The translations under genes were made by a program, and so were the position numbers. Of a stretch of DNA of 64,000 nt, positions 45,327 to 53,822 are shown piece by piece. The stretch covers positions 62,001-126,000 of the forward strand of contig NZ_FNOH01000006.1 in NCBI RefSeq assembly GCF_900106535.1. Reading direction: 5' to 3'. The notes beneath the pieces were generated by a model. It ran no database searches. It was not told the origin of the DNA and worked only from the letters and a program-made list of their open reading frames with translations. This DNA comes from Myxococcus xanthus (GTDB lineage: Bacteria > Myxococcota > Myxococcia > Myxococcales > Myxococcaceae). Positions within the stretch are counted from its first letter, which is position 1. Each line of letters starts with the position of its first letter.

Positions 45327-46448
45327 ATGCGCATCCCCGACTTCAAGCTGGAGCGGTACTTCGCGCGCTGGGAGTTCGCGGCGCCGTACCTGCTGTGTTC
45401 CTCGGACATCGAGGGCTGGCGGATGGCGGACTTGCTGGCGCTCGCCGGCCCGGACGAGCGGGCCCGCTGGGAGGGGCTGACGCTGGGCTACACCGAATCC
45501 ACCGGCCTGCCCGCGCTGCGCGAGGAGATTGCCGCCCTGTACCCCGGGCTCTCCCCGGAGCAGGTGCTCACCTTCGCCGGCGCGGAGGAGGCGCTCTTCG
45601 TCCTGGTCAACGTCCTGCTGGGCCCCGGGGACCACGCCGTCGTCACCTGGCCGGGCTACCAGTCCCTGCACGAGGTGGCACGCGCCACGGGCGCGGACGT
45701 GACACTGCTGCGCCTGCGCGAGGAGGACGGATGGGCATTGGATTTGGATGCGCTGCGCCGCGCGCTGACGCCCCGGACGCGGCTGCTGCTGGTGAACTTC
45801 CCCCACAACCCCACGGGCGCGTTGTTGGACCGGGCCGCCTTCGACGCGCTGTGCGAACTGTCGCGCGAGCGTGGCATCCACCTGCTGTCCGATGAGGTGT
45901 ACCGGTTGCTGGAGTACGACACGCGCGACACGTTGCCGCCCGCGGCCAGCCACACGCCGCACGGCATCAGCCTGGGGGTGATGTCCAAGGCCTTCGGACT
46001 GGCGGGGCTGCGCGTGGGGTGGCTGGCCTGCCGTGACGTGGAGCTCTTGCGGCGCTGCGCGGCCTACAAGGACTACACGACCATCTGCAACAGCGCGCCC
46101 AGCGAGGTGCTGTCACTCATCGCGCTGCGCGCGAAGGCGCGGGTGCTGGCGCGCAGCCGGGAGTTGCTCGCGGCGAACCTCTCCCTGTTGGATGGCTTCT
46201 TCGCGCGGCACCCGGACACTTTCCAGTGGGTGCGCCCGCGCGCGGGCAGCGTGGCTTTTCCCAGGCTGCTGCGTGAGACGCCCGTGGCCCGCTTCACCGA
46301 GGAATTGCGCGAGCGCGAAGGCGTGCTGCTGCTGCCCGGAGACGTCTACGACTTCCCCGGCAACCACTTCCGCCTGGGGCTGGGCCGCACGAATCTGCCC
46401 GACGCGCTGGAACGATTGGAGCGCTACGTGGTCGACACATCGCGTTGA
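45327..46448 (+). CDS. Class I/II pyridoxal-phosphate aminotransferase
   Basis: The protein has 373 residues. Fold-type I motifs are visible: LLVNFPHNPTGALLD, LLSDEVYRLLEYD, and the PLP-binding lysine in GVMSKAFGLAGLRVGWL. The N-terminus DFKLERYFARWEFAAPYLLC is typical of a subgroup near capreomycidine synthase-like enzymes. A role in amino acid metabolism is likely; an amine or arginine derivative is one possibility. It diverges from the thioredoxin-fold gene, and no biosynthetic cluster surrounds it. Confidence 0.9.
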   Translation: MRIPDFKLERYFARWEFAAPYLLCSSDIEGWRMADLLALAGPDERARWEGLTLGYTESTGLPALREEIAALYPGLSPEQVLTFAGAEEALFVLVNVLLGPGDHAVVTWPGYQSLHEVARATGADVTLLRLREEDGWALDLDALRRALTPRTRLLLVNFPHNPTGALLDRAAFDALCELSRERGIHLLSDEVYRLLEYDTRDTLPPAASHTPHGISLGVMSKAFGLAGLRVGWLACRDVELLRRCAAYKDYTTICNSAPSEVLSLIALRAKARVLARSRELLAANLSLLDGFFARHPDTFQWVRPRAGSVAFPRLLRETPVARFTEELREREGVLLLPGDVYDFPGNHFRLGLGRTNLPDALERLERYVVDTSR

Positions 46449-46631
46449 CGCGGCTGTCTCGAGTGTCACCTCCCCGCGGGAATCCACGGGGTGATGCGTT
46501 GCGTCAGTCCTCGCGCGCACTTCAAGGTTTCCGTGACCTCGACCTTTTACACATCGCGCCTCTACAGTACGCCCCGCCGCCTGGTCCCCCGCCGGGCAGG
46601 TACCCCCTATGCAGCGCTGGAGGCGCTCAAC

Positions 46632-47519
46632 ATGAAGAAGTTCTTCGGTACGGTCATTGTCGCCGCAACGATGCTGGCGGGCACGGAGGCTGCCGCAGCC
46701 AACTACACACTGTGGATTCATGGCCGCAACGGCGGCACGACGCAGCCCGGCAACTACAATGACTTCAGTTACTGGGGCTCGGCGAGCGTCGAGGCGGGCG
46801 TGAACAAGAAGGCCGTCAACTGGGACGGCCGTCAGCGCATCGGCTCGCAGAACTACCGCATCCGCGACGCGCTGGACTGCTTCTGCACGGGGGACAACTG
46901 GTGCTACGTCGCCGCGCACAGCGCGGGGAACCTCCAGATTGGCTACGCGCTGTCGATGTATGGCGGCTCGCAGCGCGAGGTGAAGAACGCGTCCCCCAGC
47001 GCCAGCGGCGTGTGTGGCAACGTGAGCAGCGGCGCGAAGCAGACGGGCTGGAACATCCGCTGGGTGAACGTGGCGTCGGGCGCGGGCGGTGGCAGCGAGC
47101 TGGCCGACATTGGCGAGTGGGCGATGAATGAGCCGCTGGTGAGCGACCTGGTCACCACCACCGCGCGCGCCATGTACAACCACAACACCACGCGCAACGT
47201 GTGGTTCTACATGTTCGCGGGTGCCAAGGGCACGCTGTACTCCGGCGTGCTCCCCGGCCAGGACGATGAGGCGGTGTCGTACCACTCGACGGGAGGCGTG
47301 TCGGGCAGCGCGGGCAGCTCGCAGTGCAACCCTGGTGACTGGTTCTGTGGCGGCACCCTGAACCTGGGCACGGCCGCGACCAGCGACGGGCGCGCGAAGT
47401 GGAGCTACCACACGGTGGAGTTGCGTGACGACCGGGAGGCGTACAACCACTACGCCGGAGGCAACTGGGGTGGCATCATCGCGCCGGTCCGCCAGGACGT
47501 GGTCAATTACGCGTACTGA
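46632..47519 (+). CDS. Secreted lipase-like alpha/beta hydrolase
   Basis: ATG 46632 has GGAGG nearby, giving 295 residues. Residues 1-23 are a signal peptide (KKFFGTVIVAATMLAGTEAAAA). The start of the mature part is NYTLWIHGRNGG, where HG is the oxyanion segment. The nucleophile is S97 in AAHSAG, with Ala in the usual first Gly position. Candidate acid and base residues are in PGQDDEAV and KWSYHTVEL. Several cysteines (83, 85, 91 and later) suggest disulfides. This fits an extracellular or periplasmic esterase/lipase. It is followed 24 bases later by a membrane-anchored protein gene. Confidence 0.75.
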   Translation: MKKFFGTVIVAATMLAGTEAAAANYTLWIHGRNGGTTQPGNYNDFSYWGSASVEAGVNKKAVNWDGRQRIGSQNYRIRDALDCFCTGDNWCYVAAHSAGNLQIGYALSMYGGSQREVKNASPSASGVCGNVSSGAKQTGWNIRWVNVASGAGGGSELADIGEWAMNEPLVSDLVTTTARAMYNHNTTRNVWFYMFAGAKGTLYSGVLPGQDDEAVSYHSTGGVSGSAGSSQCNPGDWFCGGTLNLGTAATSDGRAKWSYHTVELRDDREAYNHYAGGNWGGIIAPVRQDVVNYAY

Positions 47520-47543
47520 GCCCCCTCCATTGCAAGAAGCGAC

Positions 47544-48836
47544 ATGACTCCGACTGGCACCGTTTCCGCTCCCGCGTCCCGGATGCGCCGCGCCCTGTGG
47601 GCCATCCCCCTCATTCCGTTGGTGCTGGGGGGCGTGGGGTGGTGGTGGATGGAAGCAGGTGCCGGCCCGGAGTCCTCCGGCGAGGACGGCGCATGGGAAG
47701 CGTCCTCGCCGTCTGGAATGCCGAACCCCGCGCCGCGGAAGTCGGGAGGCGGCATGGGCAGGCCGACGGGGAGCGTGCCAGGAGTGGCCGTGCAGGACCC
47801 GGCTCGCAGCCCGGAGGAAGCGGAGCGTGACGCGCGGCGCCAGTTGTGGGAGCAGCGGCTGGCGCGCGCGAAGCAGATGCTGGAGTCGTACATGAAGGCG
47901 ACGCGCTATCCGCCGGAGTCGCGTCCCGCCAGTGAGCACCCGGACCAGATGGAGATGGCGGAGCCGGAGCGCACGCGTCCGCTGAACAAGGACGGCTCCG
48001 ACATCCAGCTCCGGCTGAAGCAGGACCGCGTCTTCGTCGTCGGCGACGAGGTGGTGCACTTCTTCGTCGGCTGCGAGGACGCGCGCCGCATGCCCAGGCC
48101 CTGCCAGGTGGTGTCCGCCTCCGCGCACGAGGCCGAGCACATGCCCGGCGCGGGGGGCATGCCGGCGGTCCCCCTCCACTTCTCCGACGACGGCGCCGCG
48201 GGCGACGCGCTCTCCGGAGACGGCACCTTCACCGGGCGCTTCCAGCCGTCGAAGCAGGGGTTCCCCATCTATTCGGGCACGCTGCGCGTGGACGTGCAGG
48301 TGCGCTCGGGAGGCGAGGAGGGCACCGCGTTCTTCGACATCATGTACACGCCGTCGCCTCCGGCGCTCTTCACGGGCCGGGTGCGGGAGGTGCTGGAGCA
48401 AGGCTCGCTTCAGCTCTACCTCGGGATTCAGGTCCAGAAGGCCGGACGGTACGTGGTGGCGGGCCGCGTGGATGACGAGAGCGGCATGCCCTTCGCGCAC
48501 GTGTCCTTCAACGAGGAGCTCAAGCGCGGCGAGCAGGAGGTGAAGCTCACCATCGCTGGCAACCTGGTGCTGGACGAAGTGCCCACCTTCCCCCTGAAGC
48601 TGCGCGACGTGGAGGGCTTCCTCCTCAAGGAGCGGGGAGACCCGGATCGCGAGCTGATGACGAGCTTGCGCGGGTACGTGCACACCACGAGTGACTATCC
48701 CCCCACGTCCTTCTCCGCCGCGGAGTGGCAGAGTCCGGAGCGGCGGCGCTATCTGGACGAGCTGAACCGGGAGGTCATCGAGGCGCAGACATACCTCGAC
48801 GGCATCGACCAGGAAGAAGCACCGCCCAGGCCGTGA
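47544..48836 (+). CDS. Membrane-anchored periplasmic protein (choice-of-anchor X-like)
   Basis: The protein has 430 residues. A transmembrane helix lies at about 16-36 (ALWAIPLIPLVLGGVGWWWM); the rest is periplasmic. Residues 37-100 are a Pro/Gly/Ser linker, then a charged helix (RRQLWEQRLARAKQMLESYM). From about 150 there is a beta-rich region; its repeated acidic loop FSDDGAAGDALSGDGTFTG (about 213-231) resembles the pattern of choice-of-anchor X domain proteins. It lies 24 bases after the lipase-like gene, as lipase chaperones often do, but the RxxFDYxLSAxGE motif of LifO foldases is absent. The two are probably made together. Confidence 0.65.
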   Translation: MTPTGTVSAPASRMRRALWAIPLIPLVLGGVGWWWMEAGAGPESSGEDGAWEASSPSGMPNPAPRKSGGGMGRPTGSVPGVAVQDPARSPEEAERDARRQLWEQRLARAKQMLESYMKATRYPPESRPASEHPDQMEMAEPERTRPLNKDGSDIQLRLKQDRVFVVGDEVVHFFVGCEDARRMPRPCQVVSASAHEAEHMPGAGGMPAVPLHFSDDGAAGDALSGDGTFTGRFQPSKQGFPIYSGTLRVDVQVRSGGEEGTAFFDIMYTPSPPALFTGRVREVLEQGSLQLYLGIQVQKAGRYVVAGRVDDESGMPFAHVSFNEELKRGEQEVKLTIAGNLVLDEVPTFPLKLRDVEGFLLKERGDPDRELMTSLRGYVHTTSDYPPTSFSAAEWQSPERRRYLDELNREVIEAQTYLDGIDQEEAPPRP

Positions 48837-48841
48837 GGGGC

Positions 48842-49987
48842 TCAGGCCCGCGGATTCTCGGGCGCGGGTGCCTCGGTGATGCTGGGGTTCGCCTCGGGCC
48901 GCAGCTCCGGCTCCAACGCCTCCGCGACCACTTCCACGCCCTGTGAAGCGAAGGCCGCTGCCACCGGCGCGCTGGCTGCCGCGGGGTTGGCGGAGATGGA
49001 GCCCAGGACGCCTGCCACGGCGGCATCGTCCAGGGACGGCTCCTCCGGCAGCAGCATGTTCAAGTCATTCGGGTCCGCGAGGAACTCGTCCGGTCCCGCG
49101 GGGCTGACCGCCGGGTCCAGCGCTTGCCTCACGGCGAACTGCTGCCCGTAGGTGGCCGCGTAGGCGCTGCCCAGCGCGTAGCCCGCGGGCGCATCATCCA
49201 CGCGCGCGTCACCGGCCGCGGCCGTCATCATGTCGGCGGGAACGGCATCGATGCCCGCGGCCTCGGTCGCGAAGTTCACCGGTGCGCCGGAGCGAGCGGC
49301 GGCGAGGCTCGGCTGCTGGATTTCCGTGGTGTCGGAGCTGGCCGCTGAAGCGTCATCGGCTCCAGCCATGAAGAGCGCGTCTTCCGCGGCGTGCAGTCGC
49401 GGGGCTTCCTCGAAGATGTCCTCGAGTCCCAGCTCCAGCGGCGGCTCCAGGTCGGCCGCGGCGCCGGGGCCATTCAGCATGAACAGCACGTCCTCCGCTT
49501 CCATGGGCGTGGGCGCGGTGGAGGTGTCCCGGTTCTGCAACTCCCACGCGGCGGCCTCTGGCGAGAGCAGGTCGCTGCCCATGTCCTGGGCGCTGGCCCC
49601 TCGGAAGGAGGGCCGGTGCGCCGCGCCACTCACCGGCTCCCGGGGCGCGCCGAGCGCGGCGGGAAGCTGCGAGCCCAGCAACTGCGAATACCGCGGCGGA
49701 GCCGCTTCGAAGGAGCTCTCGCCGGCGAACACGCGCAGGTGTTCGGGCGCTTCCGCATTCGCGGCGTCCACGCCCGCCAGCATTGGCGCATGCGCGGCGA
49801 GCGACGTGTCCAGGTCATCCACCTCCGCCTGGAACTCGCTCTCGTCGGCATAGCCACGCCGCACCGCGGGGATCGGCTGCAGCGGCTCGCGGGGCGCGAG
49901 CGGTGCCACCGACTCCAGGCTGGTGTCGAGCCGGGCGCGGGAGATGGCGCTGGAGATGCTCGCGGTGATGCGGCGGATGGACGACAT
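48842..49987 (-). CDS. Acidic, Ala-rich low-complexity protein of unknown function
   Basis: ATG 49987 has GGGAG before it, giving 381 residues. The first 25 residues form an amphipathic helix (SSIRRITASISSAISRARLD). The remainder is Ala/Glu/Asp/Pro-rich with no membrane segment. Short phrases recur: EDVLFMLNGPG, EDALFMAGADD, DEFLADPNDLNMLLPEEPS. These look like acidic interaction motifs rather than a fold. It may be mostly disordered. The gene diverges from the PP2C gene with 399 bases between. I do not recognise it. Confidence 0.6.
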   Translation of the reverse strand: MSSIRRITASISSAISRARLDTSLESVAPLAPREPLQPIPAVRRGYADESEFQAEVDDLDTSLAAHAPMLAGVDAANAEAPEHLRVFAGESSFEAAPPRYSQLLGSQLPAALGAPREPVSGAAHRPSFRGASAQDMGSDLLSPEAAAWELQNRDTSTAPTPMEAEDVLFMLNGPGAAADLEPPLELGLEDIFEEAPRLHAAEDALFMAGADDASAASSDTTEIQQPSLAAARSGAPVNFATEAAGIDAVPADMMTAAAGDARVDDAPAGYALGSAYAATYGQQFAVRQALDPAVSPAGPDEFLADPNDLNMLLPEEPSLDDAAVAGVLGSISANPAAASAPVAAAFASQGVEVVAEALEPELRPEANPSITEAPAPENPRA

Positions 49988-50386
49988 CAAGGGCTCCCTG
50001 CGGCGCACACTCCGGGCCGCATCGGAATTGTCGCCTCGTCACTGGAGAAGTTGCCAGGGAACAGGTCCGGGCATGCCGGGTTCCTCGTTTCGTTGTCATG
50101 GCATTCGCGCACCCTGACGGGAGCGTCCTGGCGGACAAGCGCCCCCTCAGGGAACGGGGCCCAGGTGCCAGGTGGAGGTGTGGGGTCGTGACCCCACGCT
50201 CTGGGGGCTGTTGACGGGTGGAGGGCACTTGCAGCGTCTGCCAGTGGACGGGGGAGGGGTGGTTGTCACGGCGCCGTGGCGGTCCCTTCCCAGGAATCCC
50301 CAGAACCGGAGTATCCGTTCCTTGCGTCCGTTGGGGGGAAGGGCGCTGGCCTCCCGCTTGCTGGTGGGAGGCCCGAGGAGGCAGTC
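49988..50386. other. 399-base divergent intergenic region
   Basis: This stretch separates the acidic low-complexity gene and the PP2C gene. It contains no convincing open frame with a ribosome site. Its one clear feature is the perfect palindrome at 50180-50197. Promoters for both genes should be here, but I cannot pick -10 and -35 boxes with confidence. Confidence 0.55.
50180..50197. promoter_or_regulatory. 18-bp inverted repeat, candidate operator
   Basis: GTGGGGTC-GT-GACCCCAC is a perfect 8-bp inverted repeat with a 2-base spacer, in the divergent intergenic region about 190 bases before the PP2C start. This size and symmetry suit a dimeric regulator. Confidence 0.45.
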
Positions 50387-51130
50387 ATGAGAATGGACAG
50401 CGCGGGACAGACCCACATCGGTCGGCGGCCGCACAACGAGGATGCGTTCTGCGTCGCACCGGAGCTGGGGCTGTTCGTCGTGGCGGATGGGCTGGGCGGA
50501 CAAGAGGGGGGAGAAGTCGCCAGCCGGTGTGTCGTGGACACCTTCGTGGGCTTTGGCCTGCGCCTGGGACAGGACCGGGATTCGACGTGGCCCACGGTGC
50601 CGGACCCTCGCCGCAGCCGTGAAGAGAACCTGTTGGCGGCGTGCTCGGCGCTGGCGCAGCGCAACCTCCAGGCGCAGCGCGTGGGCCGGCTGCGGGAGAT
50701 GGCGTCCACCGTCGTGGCGTTGGCGGTGAGCGAGCACGGCGCGGCGGTGGCGCACGTGGGTGACAGCCGCTTGTACCGGCTGCGTGGCGGAAAGCTGGAG
50801 TCGCTCACGCGCGACCACTCGCTCATCGAGGAACTGCGGGACGCGGGCATGGAGCCGCCGGGAGGCTCGGGCAACTTGCGCCACCTCATCACCCGCGCGC
50901 TGGGCACTGAGAATGCGGAGCCCACCGTGCAGCGGCTCCAGACGGAGCCGGGTGATGTGTTCCTGCTGTGCTCGGACGGGCTCTATGAGCCGCTGGGCGT
51001 GGAGGGCCTGATGAAGCGCCTGACGATGTCCTCCGCGCGCGAGGTCTGTGACGCGCTGGTCGCGGACGCCTACGAGGCGGGCGGCAAGGACAACATCACC
51101 GCGGTGGTGCTGCGCGTCGCGGAAGCGTGA
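50387..51130 (+). CDS. PP2C-family Ser/Thr protein phosphatase
   Basis: ATG 50387 has GAGGAGG six bases upstream, giving 247 residues, the usual bacterial length. All metal-binding motifs are seen: HIGRRPHNEDAF, VVADGLGGQEGGEVAS, AHVGDSRLYRLRGG, LCSDGLYEP and GGKDNITAVVL. It should dephosphorylate proteins modified by Hanks-type kinases, which are numerous in myxobacteria. No kinase gene adjoins it. It is cytoplasmic, with no signal or membrane segment. Confidence 0.95.
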   Translation: MRMDSAGQTHIGRRPHNEDAFCVAPELGLFVVADGLGGQEGGEVASRCVVDTFVGFGLRLGQDRDSTWPTVPDPRRSREENLLAACSALAQRNLQAQRVGRLREMASTVVALAVSEHGAAVAHVGDSRLYRLRGGKLESLTRDHSLIEELRDAGMEPPGGSGNLRHLITRALGTENAEPTVQRLQTEPGDVFLLCSDGLYEPLGVEGLMKRLTMSSAREVCDALVADAYEAGGKDNITAVVLRVAEA

Positions 51131-51136
51131 GGCGCG

Positions 51137-51736
51137 TCAGAAGCCCACGCCGAAGGAGAGGCTGGCGGACGGCAGCCACGTGTTCCCGGGCTGGATGAGC
51201 TCGGGAGCGTGGGGCATCCACGCCAGGCTGAAGTTGAAGTCGCCCACCAGCTCGAAGCCCGCGGCCAGCGGGCGGAGGAAGCGCAGCCCGAGTCCCGCCT
51301 CGGGCCCTGCCGTGGCCACGCGGCGTCGGTCGGTCCCCTTGAACTGGAACCCAGGGTCGTCGCGGCCTACCTGGGCCTCCGCGAAGCCCCCGGCGAGGAA
51401 GGGCTGGAAGGTGCCCCAGCGCTCCACGTCGAAGCTGGCCAGCCGCAGCTTGGCGCGGAAGTGTGCCACCTCCGGCTCGGGGTCGCTGTGCAGGAAGCCG
51501 CTCCCCGTGCCACAGCTCTCCACGGACAGGAACGCCACGGGGGACAACTCCAGACACAGGTCGGGTCGGCCATTGCCGTTCGCCGTGGAGCCACCCACGC
51601 GCAGGTTGCCGAAGTTGCGCGTCGTGCGAGGCGGCTCGGCCTTCGCGCGCGCCTCTCCGGCGGCCTCCTCCGCGCGAAGTCCGCTGGGCGTGAGGGCAAG
51701 CAGGGTCAGTGCCGCTGGAATGGAGGTTGAGCGCAT
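51137..51736 (-). CDS. Outer-membrane beta-barrel-like protein
   Basis: ATG 51736 gives 199 residues; the ribosome site is weak and a GTG three codons upstream is an alternative. Residues 1-22 are a signal peptide (SIPAALTLLALTPSGLRAEE). The mature part alternates polar and hydrophobic residues in short strands (for example FELVGDFNFSLAW, AGLGLRFLRPLAAG) and ends with SLSFGVGF; a C-terminal Phe is the mark of barrel proteins. Two cysteines (DLCLELSPV and VESCGTGSG) may pair. It resembles small outer-membrane proteins of unknown function in myxobacteria. Confidence 0.72.
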   Translation of the reverse strand: MRSTSIPAALTLLALTPSGLRAEEAAGEARAKAEPPRTTRNFGNLRVGGSTANGNGRPDLCLELSPVAFLSVESCGTGSGFLHSDPEPEVAHFRAKLRLASFDVERWGTFQPFLAGGFAEAQVGRDDPGFQFKGTDRRRVATAGPEAGLGLRFLRPLAAGFELVGDFNFSLAWMPHAPELIQPGNTWLPSASLSFGVGF

Positions 51737-51987
51737 GCCACGCACGCAATCGCGCCGCTTCCACACCGGTCAATGCAACGCCAGGGTGAGTGTCCATGGC
51801 CCCGCGCGCGTCGACGCCGAGGACGTAGGTGCACGACATCGGTGTAGGTCTCGATTTGTGTCATGCGAGACAGGCTGCCGGGTCATTCCTGCCACCTGTT
51901 GTTCCTCGCTCAACAGCTGGGCGCTGTCGCGGTAGGCTGGCCGTCCCCCACTGGGCTCCCCCCGCCCATCCCCTGGCCTTGTAGCGA

Positions 51988-53817
51988 ATGACGCACAGCC
52001 TTGCCGCGCGCCTGACCGCAGCGCTCTCCCTTGTCATCCTCTGTCTCTCCACGCTGAGCGTCGCGCTCACGGGCGTGTCGCTTCGGACGTGGTCGCACGA
52101 AGCCGTCACGTCCCGTCTGGCGCAAGACGAAGCCGCGTGGAGCCGCGTTCTGTCCCAGGAGGTGCGCTCGCTGACGGCCCTGGCCCGCGTCGCCGCGGCT
52201 GGCACGCCCTTGCTAGCCGTGTTGTCGAGCGGCTCCGGGGGCGGGGCGCATCTCGAGCCCTCGCTGCGTGCGCAGCAGTCGCTGCTGGGCGTGGACCTGC
52301 TGCTCGCGGTGGACACCGCGGCGGGTGTGCGCGTGGGCACGCCACCCGGTGCACTGTCGGGGATGGAGGCCCTGGTGAAGGAGGGCGGCGCGCGCATCAT
52401 CCTGGTGGATGAGGTGCCCCATCAGGCTGTGGCGCAGCCCGTGATGACGGCCGAGGGCCGCACCGTGGGGTACGTGGTGCTGGGGCGGGTCCTGGGAGAG
52501 GTGGAGCTTCAGGCGCTGCGTGACGAGCGCGGTGTGGAGGGCGTGTTGACCGTGGGCGGGAAGCCGGTGGCGCACGCGCTGAGCGTGGTGCCTGATGATG
52601 CCTTGCTCGCGGCACTGGAGGGGAAGGGGCGGCCGGACGAGGTGTCGGTGAATGGCGTGTCGTTGCGGCTGCGCCGGGTGGAGATGGGGCCGGGCGTGGA
52701 GCTGCTGCTCACGCGTGACGGTGGGAAGGAAGCGGAGCAGTTCCGTGCGTCGATGCTGCTCGTGGTGCTGCTGGGCCTCATCGTCACGGCGGCGGCGGGC
52801 ACGGCCATCTTCCTGCTGGTGCGGCGGATGATGGAGCCTCTGCGCGAGCTGACCGTGGCCACCACGCGGATGGTGTCGGAGGGTGATTTCCGAGGGGCGC
52901 TGGCGGTGCGCTCGAAGGATGAGATTGGTCAGCTCGCCAGTTCGTTCTCGGAGTTGATGTCGCAGCTGCGCGAGCTGTTGATGGCGCTGCGCCATTCGGC
53001 CGAGCAGCTCGAAACGGCGTCCACGCACCTCACCGAGTCCGCGTCCGTCCAGAACGAGGCGGTGTCGCAGCAGGCGGTGGCGCTGCATGAGACGCAGGTT
53101 GCGGCGCAGCAGCTCCAGGAAGCCTCGCGCGCGGCGGCGCGGCGCGTGGAGGTCATCCTGCGGGAGGCGGACAAGGCCAGTGGCTTTGGCGAGGCGGGCG
53201 AGGCCGCGGTGTCCGGCAGCGTGGGTGGGCTCACGCACATCCGGTCGCATGTGGAGCAGATTGGCCGCACCGTCGCGGAGCTGCACCAGCGCACGCGGCA
53301 GGTGGGTGACATCACCCGCACGGTGAAGGACCTGGCGGACCAGTCGAACGTGCTGGCGCTCAATGCTTCCATCGAGGCGGCGCGCAGTGGTGATTCGGGC
53401 CGTTCCTTCGCGGTGGTGGCACGGCAGATGCGATCGCTGGCGGACCAGTCCGCGGGGGCGACCACGCGCGTGCAGTCCATCCTGAGCGACATCGGCCGGG
53501 CCATCTCGCAGACGGTGAGCACGAGTGAGGGCGGGGCGCGCGAGGTGGAAGGTGGCTTGGAGCAGGTGCGCGCGGCGGGCGAGAGCCTCCGCTCGCTGGC
53601 GGGCATCATCCAGAGCAACGGCAAGACGGTGCGCAGCATCGCCGAGGCCGTGAGTCAGCAGGACGCGGGCATCGCGGAGTTGTTCGCCGCGCTCAGCTCG
53701 ATGGCCGACCTGGCGGACCAGATTGTCGACCGGATGGCCGCGAGCGAGCAGTCCGCCATCCAGCTCTCCGCGGCGTCCGCTGAGCTGAGCGCTATCGTCG
53801 GCCGGTACCAGCTCTAG
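51988..53817 (+). CDS. Methyl-accepting chemotaxis protein
   Basis: The protein has 609 residues. TM1 is about 8-30; a periplasmic sensor region of roughly 220 residues follows with no Cys; TM2 is about 255-278 (LLVVLLGLIVTAAAGTAIFL). A HAMP domain comes next (RRMMEPLRELTVATTRMVSE), then a long coiled coil. The conserved tip is LADQSNVLALNASIEAARSG, followed by SFAVVARQMRSLADQS. The receptor should signal through CheW/CheA to control motility or another Che-like pathway. No che genes lie near, so the target system is unknown. It diverges from the outer-membrane protein gene. Confidence 0.95.
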   Translation: MTHSLAARLTAALSLVILCLSTLSVALTGVSLRTWSHEAVTSRLAQDEAAWSRVLSQEVRSLTALARVAAAGTPLLAVLSSGSGGGAHLEPSLRAQQSLLGVDLLLAVDTAAGVRVGTPPGALSGMEALVKEGGARIILVDEVPHQAVAQPVMTAEGRTVGYVVLGRVLGEVELQALRDERGVEGVLTVGGKPVAHALSVVPDDALLAALEGKGRPDEVSVNGVSLRLRRVEMGPGVELLLTRDGGKEAEQFRASMLLVVLLGLIVTAAAGTAIFLLVRRMMEPLRELTVATTRMVSEGDFRGALAVRSKDEIGQLASSFSELMSQLRELLMALRHSAEQLETASTHLTESASVQNEAVSQQAVALHETQVAAQQLQEASRAAARRVEVILREADKASGFGEAGEAAVSGSVGGLTHIRSHVEQIGRTVAELHQRTRQVGDITRTVKDLADQSNVLALNASIEAARSGDSGRSFAVVARQMRSLADQSAGATTRVQSILSDIGRAISQTVSTSEGGAREVEGGLEQVRAAGESLRSLAGIIQSNGKTVRSIAEAVSQQDAGIAELFAALSSMADLADQIVDRMAASEQSAIQLSAASAELSAIVGRYQL

Positions 53818-53822
53818 CGCGC

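Noticed and set aside
46113-48683. 856-codon minus-strand frame
   Set aside because: It covers the aminotransferase, lipase and anchor genes on the opposite strand. The translation has the composition of a shadow frame.
47544-48836. Lipase-specific foldase (LifO)
   Set aside because: The position and membrane anchor fit, but the family's RxxFDYxLSAxGE motif is absent and the body is beta-rich rather than helical.
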